Made by a program: the position numbers and the translations under genes
NCBI RefSeq assembly: GCF_900185725.1
Contig: NZ_FYAU01000036.1
Location: 620,001 to 684,000, forward strand
DNA length: 64,000 bases
Direction of reading: 5' to 3'
Origin: Stappia sp. TSB10P1A
GTDB lineage: Bacteria > Pseudomonadota > Alphaproteobacteria > Rhizobiales > Stappiaceae
The notes under the pieces: generated by a model
The model's input: only the letters and a program-made list of their open reading frames with translations
Told to the model about the DNA's origin: nothing
Database searches by the model: none
Part shown: piece after piece, positions 35,805-45,357 of the stretch
Numbering within the stretch: position 1 is the first letter of the stretch
How the letters are laid out: every line of letters starts with the position of its first letter

Positions 35805-35917
35805 GATCCAGAATCCTTTTTCCGGTCGACTTGAGAGATTGAGTCCGCTGCCTGAGACGGTGATTCAAACAGATCGATTCAGATGCTTCGCATCGTGATT
35901 CAACGTGGCCGGAGGCC

Positions 35918-37252
35918 TCACAGGCTGCGCAGGCGCGGGCTCGCCGCCGGCCTCAACGCGAGTTCGTGCAGCGCATAGACCAGCGCGTCGAGCCGGTCGG
36001 GCGAGTGGCCGGCCGACAGCCCGTCGGGGGCGAATTCCGCCATCTCGTCCTCCAACTCGGGAAAGGCGCCGACATGGCGCACCCGGCCCTGCTCGTAGAG
36101 CATGGCGACCGGCTCGGCGCGCAGCCACTTGCCCCGCCGCGCCCGCACCTCGGCAACCGGCACGCCGGGGTCGACGCCGTTGATCACCGCGCCGACCATC
36201 TCGCCGCCCTGGTTCACCTCGGCGACCAGGCAATCGGCCCCGAGCGACCGCCACAGCTCCACCGCCGCGCGGGCCCAGCGCGCCGGCTTTGCCGCCCGCA
36301 GGCTCGCATCCGCCAGCACATGGACGATGCCCGCCGCGTCGATGCCGGCGGCGATGATCCCGCAGGCGTCCGAGCGGCGGGACGAACCCGCCGGCGGATC
36401 GACCGCGACGACGATGCGGGTAAGCTCCTCCGGCCGCCGGTCGCTGCGGCAGCGCTCCAGCGCGTCGCGGCTCCACATCGCGCCTTCGCGCTCGCCGACG
36501 ATCTCGCCGTCCAGCTCCTGCCGCGCCAGCCGGGTGCCGCGATAGCGGTTGCGGATCGCGGTGATGAAGCCCTTGGCGAGATGCGCCGCATTGGCCTCCG
36601 TCGCCGCGCGGGTCACCACCGTGCCATCGTCCCCGATCAGCCGCTTCAACAGCGGGATCGGGCGCGGCGTCGTCGTCACCAGTTGGCGGGGATGGGCGCC
36701 GAGCCGCAGGCCGAATTGCAGCATGTCCCAGGTCTCCTGCACATGCCGCCACTTGGCCAGTTCGTCGCACCAGGCGATCTCGAATTGCGGCCCGCGCAGC
36801 GCGTCCGGATCCTCGGAGGAAAACACCTGCGCCACCGCGCCGCACGGCCATTCCAGCCGCCGGCGCGAAGGCAGCCATTGCGGCCGCTCGGACGGCGGAT
36901 GCACGGACAGCAGGCCGGAGACGCCCTCCACCATCACCTCGCGCGCATCCATCTGCGTTTCGCCGACCAGGGCGATGCGCAACTCGCCGCCCCGCCCTTG
37001 ACGCGCGGCCGCAGTCACCGCCGCGCGCAGCCACTCGGCTCCGGCGCGGGTCTTGCCGGCGCCGCGCCCGCCGAGCAGCAGCCACACCCGCCAGTCGCCC
37101 TGCGGCGCAAGCTGGTGCTGATGCGCCCAGATGGGCCAGTCATGGCGCAGGAAGCGCAGTTCCGCCGCCGTCAGCCGCGCCAGGAAGTCCGGCAGCCGCC
37201 CCTTCGCCGCACAGGCGGTCAAGGCGCTGCGCAAGCTCGTGCCTGAGTGCAT
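35918..37252 (-). CDS. GTA g2: large terminase subunit
   Basis: A 444-residue packaging ATPase-nuclease (rcc01683 type). Walker A is GGRGAGKT at residues 61-68, Walker B is in FEIAWCDELAKW, and the coupling motif is QLVTTTPRP. The RNase H-like nuclease domain has VVAVDPPAGSS, VAEVNQGGEMV and SPDRLDALVYALHELAL with the acidic residues in place. ATG 37252 lies inside g1, with a 113-base overlap. The N-terminal ELRFLRHDWPIWAHQHQLAP is family-conserved, so the overlap is real and not a start artefact. Confidence 0.96.
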   Translation of the reverse strand: MHSGTSLRSALTACAAKGRLPDFLARLTAAELRFLRHDWPIWAHQHQLAPQGDWRVWLLLGGRGAGKTRAGAEWLRAAVTAAARQGRGGELRIALVGETQMDAREVMVEGVSGLLSVHPPSERPQWLPSRRRLEWPCGAVAQVFSSEDPDALRGPQFEIAWCDELAKWRHVQETWDMLQFGLRLGAHPRQLVTTTPRPIPLLKRLIGDDGTVVTRAATEANAAHLAKGFITAIRNRYRGTRLARQELDGEIVGEREGAMWSRDALERCRSDRRPEELTRIVVAVDPPAGSSRRSDACGIIAAGIDAAGIVHVLADASLRAAKPARWARAAVELWRSLGADCLVAEVNQGGEMVGAVINGVDPGVPVAEVRARRGKWLRAEPVAMLYEQGRVRHVGAFPELEDEMAEFAPDGLSAGHSPDRLDALVYALHELALRPAASPRLRSL

Positions 37253-37832
37253 CCTCGTCCCTCCCTGCCGGGTCCAGTTCCCGCACGCCGCTGCGCAGCT
37301 CGACCAGCACGTCGAGCGTCCGGGCGAGAATGCCGAGCGTGCGAGCATTGCGCTCGGCCAGTTGCGAGGCCTCCGTCCGGTCGAGCTTGAGCGTGCGGGC
37401 GCGGCCGATTTCCAGCTCGATCGCCTCCACCTGCCGCTCGAACGCCTCCGCCAGCCGCCCCACCAGGCAGGCAAGGCCCTGCGTGTCGCCGGCGGCGATC
37501 AGCCCGCGCACGTCGCCCGAGCGCACCCAGCCTTCCGCCTGGATGTGGCGCAGCACCGTGCTTTTCGCGACGCAGAACCGCTTCACCACCCCGTCGGCGT
37601 CCAGCGCGCCGCTCTCGTAGAGCTGCCGCGCCTCAGCCCACGCCTCGACGCCCAGATGCACCGGCACCTTGCGGTCGGGGGAGGCTGCTTCGGGCGGGGG
37701 TTGCTTTTTGCTCCTGGCGTCCGCCGCGTCGGGATGTGCCGGTGGGGTCCCGGCCTCCGCCGCCTTGCCCCTGGCTTCGGCCTGTTCCGGGGATTGCGCG
37801 GCACCGTCCGCTGGCGCCTTTGAACCGGCCAT
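37140..37832 (-). CDS. GTA g1: small terminase-like protein
   Basis: A 230-residue protein, first gene of the cluster. The N-terminal 60 residues are low complexity (Ala/Pro/Glu/Lys). A helix-turn-helix follows (GALDADGVVKRFCVAKSTVLRHIQAEGW), then long helices (LAEAFERQVEAIELEIGRARTLKLDRTEASQLAERNARTL, split by short turns) consistent with a small terminase oligomer. GGGAGGAG lies four bases before the ATG. The C-terminus is read in a frame overlapping g2. Assignment rests on position, HTH and coiled coil. Confidence 0.85.
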   Translation of the reverse strand: MAGSKAPADGAAQSPEQAEARGKAAEAGTPPAHPDAADARSKKQPPPEAASPDRKVPVHLGVEAWAEARQLYESGALDADGVVKRFCVAKSTVLRHIQAEGWVRSGDVRGLIAAGDTQGLACLVGRLAEAFERQVEAIELEIGRARTLKLDRTEASQLAERNARTLGILARTLDVLVELRSGVRELDPAGRDEDALRHELAQRLDRLCGEGAAAGLPGAADGGGTALPAP

Positions 37833-38096
37833 CGGCTCCTCCCTTGCTTGATGTCGGGATCATGTTCGGCAAAGATCGGAAGACCGCCCGAGAAAGTGGC
37901 CCGACCTCACATCCTCTCCGGGCGTCACCCCGAGAAAGTGGCACGACCTCACATCCTCTCGGCCGTCACCCCGGCCGCAGGCGAAGCCGGAGAGCCGGGG
38001 CCTATTGGCTGCCAGAGCGGTTGCGGGGACACAGAAACCTCTCCCAGCGTCGTCCCGCACGCAGCCTCTCCCTGCGTCCTCCCGGACGACGCAAAG

Positions 38097-38424
38097 GGAG
38101 GCTGGAGAAAAAACACCTGCTGAGGGTGCCAATGGTTCCCGGTTCTGCGCTGCGCTGGACCGGGATGACCTCCGAGAGTGTGGCAGCACCTCGCATCCCC
38201 TCTGCCGTCACCCCGAGAAAGTAGCCCGACCTCACATCCCCTCGGCCGTCACCCCGGCCAAGCGCAAGCGCGCGCCGGGGCCTATTGGCTGCCAGAGCGG
38301 CAGCGACGAAACCCGGCCCGTGCCCCACTCCCTGTCTGTCGTCCCGGTCTCAGTGAAGCCGAAGACCGGGAACCAGTAACCACGAACGGTTCGGCTCAGG
38401 CTGCGGAGCCAGCATGTTGAAGCT
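38097..38424. repeat. Long direct repeat A, copy 1
   Basis: About 328 bases, nearly identical to 38814-39140. Runs from GGCTGGAGAAAAAACACC to GCCAGCATGTTGAAGCT and contains two palindromic modules. Confidence 0.85.
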
Positions 38425-38425
38425 A

Positions 38426-38626
38426 CGGAGGCGAAGCCGGAGATCCGGGATCGGCGAGCCGGGGGCCTTGCCGCAGCGCTCAGACAAAAGAGGCAACCGC
38501 CCTGCCTCCCCGGTCCCGGGTCGCGCTTGCGCTTGCCCGGGAAGACGCAAAGGAGAGGGTGGAGCGTCAAAAACACCTGCCAGAAACACAAATGGCGGCC
38601 GAACCAATCGGTCCGCCGCCATCACA
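38426..38626. repeat. Long direct repeat B, copy 1
   Basis: About 200 bases, repeated almost exactly at 39302-39500. It includes the palindromic CCCGGGTCGCG...TTGCCCGGG core and ends in a hairpin, ATGGCGG / CCGCCAT with inner CCGA / TCGG (38592-38622). Confidence 0.85.
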
Positions 38627-38668
38627 CACTGCCCCTCCCCACGTCCTCCCGCGCACCGTCCTCTCTTT

Positions 38669-38821
38669 CGTCCTCCCGGACGACGGCGAAGCCGGAGATC
38701 CGGGATCGGAGAGCCGAGGGCGGTGGCAGCAGCGCTCAGGCAAGACAGGCGGCAAACGCCGTGCCTCCCCGGTCCCGGGTCGCGCTCACGCTTGCCCGGG
38801 AAGACGCCGAGGAGAGGCTGG
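38669..38821. repeat. Dispersed palindromic element, diverged copy
   Basis: A third version of the CCGGGTCGCG..TTGCCCGGGA element, more diverged than the B copies, abutting the start of repeat A copy 2. Confidence 0.75.
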
Positions 38822-39140
38822 AGAAAAAACACCCGCCAAGGGTGCCAATGGTTCCCGGTTCTGCGCTGCGCTGGACCGGGATGACCTCCGAGAGGGTGGC
38901 AGCACCTCACATCCCCTCTGGGCGTCACCCCGAGAAAGTGGCCCGACCTCGCATCCCCTCGGCCGTCACCCCGGCCAAGCGAAGCGCGCGCCGGGGCCTA
39001 TTGGCTGCCAGAGCGGCAGCGACGAAACCCGGCCCGTGCCCCACTCCCTGCCTGTCGTCGCGGTCTCAGTGAAGCCGAAGACCGGAACCAGTAACCACGA
39101 ACGGTTCGGCTCAGGCTGCGGAGCCAGCATGTTGAAGCTT
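38814..39140. repeat. Long direct repeat A, copy 2
   Basis: Second copy of 38097-38424 with scattered substitutions and a 2-base length difference. At its right end it departs from copy 1, where a 160-base insert (39140-39301) separates it from repeat B copy 2. Confidence 0.85.
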
Positions 39141-39168
39141 CCGCCGGCGTCCTTGCCACGACCTCCAG

Positions 39169-39206
39169 CGGACACTGGACGCCTGCCTGCGCAGGCGTGA
39201 CAGCCG
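39169..39206. repeat. REP-like element, first orientation
   Basis: CACTGGACGCCTGCCTGCGCAGG followed by CGTGACAGCC (written here in two parts). The reverse complement occurs at 47842-47878 as GGCTGTCATACCTGCGCAGG and CAGGCGTCCAGTATCC. The two copies point in opposite directions about 8.6 kb apart. Confidence 0.7.
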
Positions 39207-39301
39207 AGGAGTGGCACATGCGCTTCGCACCACATCCGTCCTTCCGCGCGCAGCCTCTCCCCGCGTCCTCCCGGACGCAGCCTCTCCTTCGTCCTCCCGG
39301 A

Positions 39302-39500
39302 CGGAGGCGAAGCCGGAGATCCGGGATCGGCGAGCCGGGGGCCTTGCCGCAGCGCTCAGACAAAAGAGGCAACCGCCCTGCCTCCCCGGTCCCGGGTCGC
39401 GCTTGCGCTTGCCCGGGAAGACGCCAAGGAGAGGGTGGAGCGTCAAAAACACCCGCCAGAAACACAAATGGCGGCCGAACCTCCCGGTCCGCCGCCATCG
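39302..39500. repeat. Long direct repeat B, copy 2
   Basis: Second copy of 38426-38626, again ending in the ATGGCGG / CCGCCAT hairpin (39468-39498). It marks the end of the repeat block. Confidence 0.85.
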
Positions 39501-39655
39501 CCAGGCCGCACCTATGCGACCATGCCTGAACCCTACCCGAGCACCGTTACGGTGTCAAGGATTTTTTTCCTAACCCGTCAAAGAACAAGAACTACAGCGT
39601 CTCGCTTGTAACCCGCCCCGGAAACATAGAATCACCAAAAAAGAAATCAGAACAC

Positions 39656-39973
39656 CTACTCTTCCTCGAGGTCGCGAAGTGGCAGCAACGCAGGAAGATC
39701 GTACTTTGATCTATGCTTCATCTCATCCCTCTCAATACGAGATAGAATACGCCTCATGTGAGACCGCATTACGTATTCAATTTTTTCGATCTCCGATTGA
39801 TCCATGGGAACTTCCAGAGTCGATTTATCTATTCCCGCTTCCAATAAAGTCTTCTTTACATGAAGACTTACATCCGGTGAAGAATTAACACAGAGATGCG
39901 TAAGAAGGTAGGAAATCATCACCTGCTGACAATTTATAACTATTTCAAGTGCTTTTTGCGTATCCTTGCTCAT
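39656..39973 (-). CDS. Hypothetical protein in an AT-rich patch
   Basis: A 105-residue cytoplasmic, mainly helical protein from ATG 39973 (MSKDTQKALEIVINCQQV), preceded by AAAGG. It is not recognised. Its codon use and base composition are clearly AT-richer than the neighbours, and it lies between the repeat block and the YcgN gene, which suggests horizontal acquisition. A start 11 codons upstream (40006) is also possible. Features: ISYLLTHLCVNSSPDVSLHV and a charged C-terminus (RRILSRIERDEMKHRS..DLEEE). Confidence 0.6.
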   Translation of the reverse strand: MSKDTQKALEIVINCQQVMISYLLTHLCVNSSPDVSLHVKKTLLEAGIDKSTLEVPMDQSEIEKIEYVMRSHMRRILSRIERDEMKHRSKYDLPALLPLRDLEEE

Positions 39974-40064
39974 GCTGCCTTTCCCAAAAAATGACTCAAC
40001 ATACAAATTGCAGCATAATAGATTTTTATCGTCTACCTACACTTTAATCCGCACACTCCATCCC

Positions 40065-40634
40065 TCACTCAATAAACCCCACCCGCACCTTCTCGTCCAT
40101 CGGGTTCTCGCCCGGCCAGTCGGCGAGGAAGTTCTCATAGTCTTCCAGCGGGATGCCGTCCTCGGGGAAGGTCTGCCCGCGCACCGAGATGCCGGCGGCG
40201 TGCACGCTCTCCGGGTCGCCGGAGACCAAAGGGTGCCACCAGTAGAGATCGCGCCCTTCGGCGACCAGCCGGTAGGCACAGGTCGGCGGCAGCCAGGCGA
40301 GCTGCGGCACCAGCTCGGCGGTGAGCTGCAGGCAGTCGGACACGGTGGCGAAGCGGTTGTCGTAGTCGGAGCAGCGGCAGCTCTCGCCGTCGAGCAGGGT
40401 GCAGGCGAGCGAGGTCCAGACGACCTCGCCGGTGTCCCAGTCCTCCAGCTTGTTGAGGCAGCAGCGGCCGCAGCCGTCGCACAGGGCTTCCCACTCGGCC
40501 GGGCTCAGCTCGCCGAGCCGCCGGCCGGTCCAGAACGGCGCGCCGCCCGCGGCGATATCCGTCCCGGCCCCTTCTGCCCCAGCGTTGTCCGTCCCGCCCC
40601 CTGCCGCCCCTTGTGCGTTGCTGTCCTGAGGCAT
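40065..40634 (-). CDS. YcgN/UPF0260-family cysteine-cluster protein
   Basis: About 189 residues. The cysteine cluster [14 protein letters not shown], then [17 protein letters not shown] and VSDCLQL is the YcgN family signature and probably binds metal or an Fe-S cluster. [25 protein letters not shown] and [11 protein letters not shown] are also conserved. The N-terminal 35 residues are low complexity, so the true start may be later than ATG 40634. Divergent from the penicillin-binding protein gene. Function unknown. Confidence 0.9.
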   Translation of the reverse strand: MPQDSNAQGAAGGGTDNAGAEGAGTDIAAGGAPFWTGRRLGELSPAEWEALCDGCGRCCLNKLEDWDTGEVVWTSLACTLLDGESCRCSDYDNRFATVSDCLQLTAELVPQLAWLPPTCAYRLVAEGRDLYWWHPLVSGDPESVHAAGISVRGQTFPEDGIPLEDYENFLADWPGENPMDEKVRVGFIE

Positions 40635-40757
40635 TCGTGATCCATCCACCGCCGGCATATCCTTGAAAGGCCCGGCGGATCGGAGGTAAAACGGATCGCG
40701 CCGGGTTGCTCCCGCAGCGGGAGCCTGCCCACGGCCATAGCAGAACGGAAGACCAAG

Positions 40758-42974
40758 GTGAACCAGCGATCCGGCGATGCCGACCCGCAGGACAGCCCGC
40801 AGCCGGCGCCCGCTTCAGGGAAAGGGCCGGCGACGCGCCGCCCGTTCGGCGCCCGCATGCGCTCGGCGATGCTGTCGGTGGATGCCTTTGTCGACACCGC
40901 CCTGTGGCGGTCGTTCTCGTCGCTGCGCCGGGGGATCGAGGCCTATTCGGCCTGGCTGCGCCGGTTCCGCGCCCGCGGCGCCGGGCGCGTTGCCGCCGAG
41001 CTTGCCTCCGACGGGGTCACCTTCGGCCTGCTCGGCCTCGTGCTGATGCTGGCGCTTGCCCAGGACGCGTTCCAGCAGACCGAGCGCGCCGACTGGCGCA
41101 CCACCGAGGATTTCTCCGTCACCTTCCTCGACCGCTTCGGCAACGAGATCGGCAAGCGCGGCATCCTGCTCAACGACACGGTGCCGCTGGAGGAGATCCC
41201 GGACCACCTGATCAAGGCGGCGCTGGCGACCGAGGACCGGCGCTTCTTCTATCATTTCGGCATCGACGTGATGGGCACCGCCCGCGCCATGGTGGAGAAT
41301 GTGCGCGCCCGCACCGTGGTGCAGGGCGGCTCGTCGATCACCCAGCAGCTCGCCAAGAACCTGTTCCTCACCAACGAGCGGACGCTGGAGCGCAAGATCA
41401 ACGAGGCCTTCCTGGCGCTGTGGCTGGAGATGAACCTCTCCAAGCGCGAGATCCTGAAACTCTATCTCGACCGCGCCTATATGGGCGGCGGCACGTTCGG
41501 CGTCGCGGCGGCGTCGGAGTTCTATTTCGGCAAGAACGTGCGCGAGCTCAGCCTGGCGGAATCGGCCATGCTCGCGGGCCTGTTCAAGGCGCCGACCAAA
41601 TACGCCCCGCATATCAACCTGCCGGCGGCGCGGGCGCGGGCCAACGACGTGCTGACCAACATGGTGCAGGCCGGCTTCATGACCGAGGGCCAGGTGATCG
41701 GCGCGAGGCGCAATCCGGCGCTCGCCATCGACCGCAGCAAGGACCGCTCGCCGGACCATTTCCTCGACTATGCCTTCACCGAGGTGCGCGAGCTGGCGCG
41801 CAGCCATCCCGAGCTTGCCAACGACCGCATCGTCATCGTGCGCACCACGCTCGATCCCGGCCTGCAGCGCCAGACCGAGCAGGCGCTGCTGGAAAACCTG
41901 CGCGAACACGGCGAGCGCTACAGGGTGCGCGAGGGCGCGGTCGCCGTCCTGGTGCCGGAGACCGGCGCCGTGCGCGCCATGGTCGGCGGGCGCGACTATG
42001 GCGAGAGCCAGTTCAACCGCGCGGTCGCGGCGGTGCGCCAGCCCGGCTCCTCGTTCAAGCCCTTCGTCTACATCACCGCCTTCATGAACGGCTACACCCC
42101 GGCCTCGGTGGTGCCGGACGCGCCGATCTCCATCGGCGGCTGGAGCCCGCGCAACTATTCGCGCGGCTATGCCGGGCCGGTGACGCTGAAGACCGCCCTG
42201 ACCAAGTCGATCAACACCGTGCCGGTGCGCCTTGCCCAGGCGATCGGCCGCGACAAGATCGTCGAATATGCGACGGCGATGGGCATCACCACCGAATTGA
42301 AGATCACCCGGCCGCTGCCGCTCGGCGTCGCCGAGGTCACCGTCATCGACATGGCCGCCTCCTATGCCAGCTTCGCCAGCGGCGGGCTGAAGGTGACGCC
42401 GACCACGATCCTCGAGGTGCGCAACTCCGCCGGCAGGATGATCTACCAGCAGGCGAGCGACCGGGCGCCGCCGCAGCGCCTGTTTCCGGAGGAGAAGGCC
42501 GGCGAGATGAACGACGTGCTGGTCAACGCGGTGGAAAACGGCACCGGCCGCCGCGCCCGCGTGCCCGGCGTCACCGTCGCCGGCAAGACCGGCACCACCC
42601 AGGCCTATCGCGACGCCTGGTTCGTCGGCTATACCGGCAACTACGCGGCGGCGGTGTGGTTCGGCAATGACGATTTCACCTCCACCGCCCGGATGACCGG
42701 CGGCAGCCTGCCGGCGATGACCTGGCAGGTGATCATGGACTATGCGCACAAGGGCATCGAGCTGCGGCCGATGCCCGGCGTCGACCGGCCGGCCCGCGGG
42801 GACGGCGCCGTTCCGGTAGCGGAGGGCGCCGGCGCCGACCGGCCGCGCCTCCTGAGGGTGCAGTCGATCGCCGTCTTGCGGGAGATCGGCGCCCGGCTGG
42901 ATGCCATCGGCAAGCGCGCCGAGGCCCCGGCCGCCGCCACGCCGCCCGCACAGGCGGAGCCCGTCGCCCGGTGA
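40758..42974 (+). CDS. Class A penicillin-binding protein (PBP1A family)
   Basis: About 738 residues: bifunctional peptidoglycan synthase. A cytoplasmic N-terminus is followed by a TM helix near 89-105 ([16 protein letters not shown]). The glycosyltransferase domain (GT51) has [14 protein letters not shown] (catalytic Glu near 158), [12 protein letters not shown] and [13 protein letters not shown]. The transpeptidase domain has the nucleophile motif SSFK (near 430), SxN-type region SINTVP and KTGTT (near 611). The first codon is GTG. An ATG about 34 codons in is an alternative. Followed by a DUF1214 gene with GTGA overlap. Confidence 0.93.
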   Translation: MNQRSGDADPQDSPQPAPASGKGPATRRPFGARMRSAMLSVDAFVDTALWRSFSSLRRGIEAYSAWLRRFRARGAGRVAAELASDGVTFGLLGLVLMLALAQDAFQQTERADWRTTEDFSVTFLDRFGNEIGKRGILLNDTVPLEEIPDHLIKAALATEDRRFFYHFGIDVMGTARAMVENVRARTVVQGGSSITQQLAKNLFLTNERTLERKINEAFLALWLEMNLSKREILKLYLDRAYMGGGTFGVAAASEFYFGKNVRELSLAESAMLAGLFKAPTKYAPHINLPAARARANDVLTNMVQAGFMTEGQVIGARRNPALAIDRSKDRSPDHFLDYAFTEVRELARSHPELANDRIVIVRTTLDPGLQRQTEQALLENLREHGERYRVREGAVAVLVPETGAVRAMVGGRDYGESQFNRAVAAVRQPGSSFKPFVYITAFMNGYTPASVVPDAPISIGGWSPRNYSRGYAGPVTLKTALTKSINTVPVRLAQAIGRDKIVEYATAMGITTELKITRPLPLGVAEVTVIDMAASYASFASGGLKVTPTTILEVRNSAGRMIYQQASDRAPPQRLFPEEKAGEMNDVLVNAVENGTGRRARVPGVTVAGKTGTTQAYRDAWFVGYTGNYAAAVWFGNDDFTSTARMTGGSLPAMTWQVIMDYAHKGIELRPMPGVDRPARGDGAVPVAEGAGADRPRLLRVQSIAVLREIGARLDAIGKRAEAPAAATPPAQAEPVAR

Positions 42975-43630
42975 CGCTCGCCCTTTCCCGCGATCCGGAA
43001 ACCGACGGTCTTGTGCCCGACCGGGTGCCGCCGATCCTGCGGCGGCGGCGGCGCAGCCTCGCGCTCGATCTTGCCATCGTCGTCGCCATCGCCCTCGGCG
43101 TCGGCTTCTCCACCGCGTATCTGGCGGTCGACCGGACGCCGGCCTTCGGCACCTTGCGGCTCGGCGTGTGGGAGGCGCGGCCGCGCCAGGGCACGCGCGA
43201 GGCCGATCCCTATTCCACCGCCACCCATGCGCGCAGCGGCCGCGTGCCGCTGGCCGGCGGCGAGGGGCTGATGTTCCTTGCCGCGACCGACAGCGCCGGC
43301 GATGTCCTGTCGCCGCGCTGCGACTACGAGATTTCCGGCCAGACCGCCCCGGCGCGACTGTGGACGCTGGTGGCGCTGGATGGCGAGATGCGGCTGGTCG
43401 CCGGCGCCGCGCCGCGCAGCGGGCTGAACAGCCGCCACCTGCTGCGCCGCCCCGGCGGCGACTTCACCATCACCGCCGCGCCGCGCGCCCGGCCGGGCAA
43501 CTGGCTGCCGACCTCCGACACCGCCGACGGGCTGGTGCTGGCGCTGCGGCTCTACGACACGCCGCTGACCACCGGCACCGGCGTTGCCAATGTGCCGATG
43601 CCCGAGATCCGCCGGGGGCTTTGCCGATGA
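42971..43630 (+). CDS. DUF1214 membrane-anchored protein
   Basis: A 219-residue protein starting at GTG 42971, which overlaps the preceding TGA. One TM helix (LAIVVAIALGVGFSTAYLAV) then a periplasmic DUF1214 domain with DYEISGQTAPARLWTLV, FTITAAPRARPGNWLPTSD and LALRLYDTPL. It overlaps the next gene by ATGA. DUF1214 and DUF1254 domains usually occur as one protein or adjacent genes. Function unknown. Confidence 0.88.
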   Translation: MTLALSRDPETDGLVPDRVPPILRRRRRSLALDLAIVVAIALGVGFSTAYLAVDRTPAFGTLRLGVWEARPRQGTREADPYSTATHARSGRVPLAGGEGLMFLAATDSAGDVLSPRCDYEISGQTAPARLWTLVALDGEMRLVAGAAPRSGLNSRHLLRRPGGDFTITAAPRARPGNWLPTSDTADGLVLALRLYDTPLTTGTGVANVPMPEIRRGLCR

Positions 43631-44244
43631 GCGCGCCCGCCGCCCGCTCACGCCCCTCCCGCTCGGCACGGCTGCGCCAGGCCGTCGATGGCATGGTGCT
43701 GGCGCGTTTCGCGCTGCTGCTGCTCGCCGGCCTGTTTCTCGGCGGCATCATTCACATCGCCACCGTGCTCGGCGTGCCGGGCCAGGTGCCGGAAACCGCC
43801 TATGCGCGGGTCGCCGCCTTCGGTCCCGACGGGGCGTTCAACCGCCTGCCGGACGTGGCGCCGGGGGCCGAGCCGCTGCCGATGCTCGACCCGATGATGA
43901 TCCACGCCGCCTGCCGTTTCGACCTTGCCGAGGGGCCGCTGAAGATCGAGGCGGCGCTGCCGCCGCCCTTCTGGTCCTTCGCCCTGTTCGATGCCGGCGG
44001 GCGGGCGATCTACAGCCTCAACGACCGCACCTCCGGGGCCGGCGGCCGGCTGGACGTGCTGGTGCTCACCACCGAGCAGCTCAGCGTGCTGCGCGAGAAC
44101 CCGCCGGAGGGGCTGGAAGACCTGATCGTCATCGAGACCGACGCCCTGCACGGCTATGCCCTGCTGCGCGCCTTCGACGGCGATCCGCTCTACCGCGACC
44201 GTATCGAGGCGGCGCTGGCGCAGGCGAGCTGCCGCAGGTTGTGA
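43627..44244 (+). CDS. DUF1254 membrane-anchored protein
   Basis: A 205-residue protein with one TM helix (FALLLLAGLFLGGIIHIATVL) and the short DUF1254 domain form found with DUF1214 partners: TAYARVAAFGPDGAFNRLPD, FWSFALFDAGGRAIYSLNDR and a terminal cysteine. ATG 43627 overlaps the upstream stop. With PBP and DUF1214 it forms a three-gene coupled operon in which envelope localisation is the only shared clue. Confidence 0.87.
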   Translation: MSAPAARSRPSRSARLRQAVDGMVLARFALLLLAGLFLGGIIHIATVLGVPGQVPETAYARVAAFGPDGAFNRLPDVAPGAEPLPMLDPMMIHAACRFDLAEGPLKIEAALPPPFWSFALFDAGGRAIYSLNDRTSGAGGRLDVLVLTTEQLSVLRENPPEGLEDLIVIETDALHGYALLRAFDGDPLYRDRIEAALAQASCRRL

Positions 44245-44286
44245 CACACCCGGCGCTCCGGCGCTGATATCGATCGAAGGGTTCGC

Positions 44287-45357
44287 ATGTTTCAAAAACC
44301 CGCCCTCCGCCTCTGCGCGGCCTCGCTCCTTTGGATCGGCACCATGCTCCCCGTTGATGCGCAATCGCTGAACGAACAGCTTGAGACGAGCTTTGCGGCC
44401 GGAGAGCTGCCCGGCCTGCACGGCGCCATCGCCGATTTTCAGGGCAAGCGGCTGGCGGAGGTGTATTTTCCCGGCGAGGACGAGCGCTGGGGCCAGCCGC
44501 AGGGCCTGCAGGACCACACGGCCGCCTCGCTGCACGACCTGCGCTCGGTGACCAAGTCCGTCGTCGGCCTGCTCTACGGGATCGCCCTTGCCGAGGGCAA
44601 GGTTCCCGCCCCGGACGCGCCGCTTTACGTGCAGTTCCCGCAATATCCGGACCTCATGGCACAGCCCGGCCGCGAGCTCATTCTGGTCCGGCACGCGCTG
44701 TCGATGCAGATGGGGACCGAGTGGGACGAGGACCTTCCCTACAGCGATCCGCGCAACAGCGAGATCGCGATGGAAAACGCCCCGGACCGCTACCGCTTCA
44801 TCCTCGAACAGCCGATCCGCGAGGCGCCGGGCGGGGCCTGGATCTATAGCGGCGGCGCCGTCGCCCTGCTGGGAAAGCTGATCGAAAACGGCACCGGCCT
44901 GCCGCTCGACCGCTATGCCGCCGAAAAACTCTTCGCGCCGCTCGGCATTACGACCTTCGAGTGGGTCGCCGGCGCCGACGGCGCGCCGTCCGCCGCCTCC
45001 GGCCTGCGGCTGACGCTGCCGGATCTGGCGCGGATCGGCCAGCTCGTCGCCGATTATGGTGTCCATGACGGGCGGCAGATCGTGCCCCGCGACTGGCTGG
45101 AGCTGTCGTTCGAGCCGCGGGCAACGGTCAACGACGTCACGCGCTACGGCTATCTCTGGTATCTGGCGGGCACGCCGGAGCGGCCCATCGCCATCGCCGT
45201 CGGCAATGGCGGCCAGCGGCTGACCGTGCAGCCCGACCCGGGCCTCGTCGTCGCCTCCTTCGCGGGCCGCTACAACGATCCCGAGAGCTGGCAGACCTCC
45301 TTCAAGGTCCTGATCGACTTCGCCGTGCCCGAGGCAAAGCGGCTGCTCGGCAAATAG
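44287..45357 (+). CDS. Secreted serine hydrolase (beta-lactamase/class C PBP family)
   Basis: A 356-residue protein with a signal peptide (LRLCAASLLWIGTMLPVDAQS). The active-site SxxK is S87-V-T-K90 (DLRSVTKSVVGLL), the second motif appears as IYSGGAVALLG (Tyr near 184) and the C-terminal part has AVGNGGQRLTV, the HxG-like region altered to NGG. It is a periplasmic or secreted esterase, peptidase or beta-lactamase-like enzyme. The substrate is not predictable. Confidence 0.88.
   Translation: MFQKPALRLCAASLLWIGTMLPVDAQSLNEQLETSFAAGELPGLHGAIADFQGKRLAEVYFPGEDERWGQPQGLQDHTAASLHDLRSVTKSVVGLLYGIALAEGKVPAPDAPLYVQFPQYPDLMAQPGRELILVRHALSMQMGTEWDEDLPYSDPRNSEIAMENAPDRYRFILEQPIREAPGGAWIYSGGAVALLGKLIENGTGLPLDRYAAEKLFAPLGITTFEWVAGADGAPSAASGLRLTLPDLARIGQLVADYGVHDGRQIVPRDWLELSFEPRATVNDVTRYGYLWYLAGTPERPIAIAVGNGGQRLTVQPDPGLVVASFAGRYNDPESWQTSFKVLIDFAVPEAKRLLGK

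Larger units (their letters stand above)
37833..39655. other. Gene-free block of long repeats upstream of the GTA cluster
   Basis: About 1.8 kb with no credible gene: the many open frames are short, arginine/proline-rich and present in all six frames. It consists of repeated 30-330 base modules, including the recurring phrases GGCCGTCACCCCGGCC, GGGGCCTATTGGCTGCCAGAG and TCCCGGTTCTGCGCTGCGCTGG. A promoter for g1 should lie at its left edge, but no convincing -35/-10 is seen. The right edge (39540 onward) turns abruptly AT-rich. Confidence 0.85.

Noticed and set aside
21310-37832. Integrated prophage
   Set aside because: No integrase, repressor, replication or attachment site is present, and the complete g1-g15 order is that of a gene transfer agent.
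37833-39655. Several 60-230 codon frames in the repeat block
   Set aside because: All are arginine/proline-rich, recur because the DNA is repeated, and exist in all six frames.
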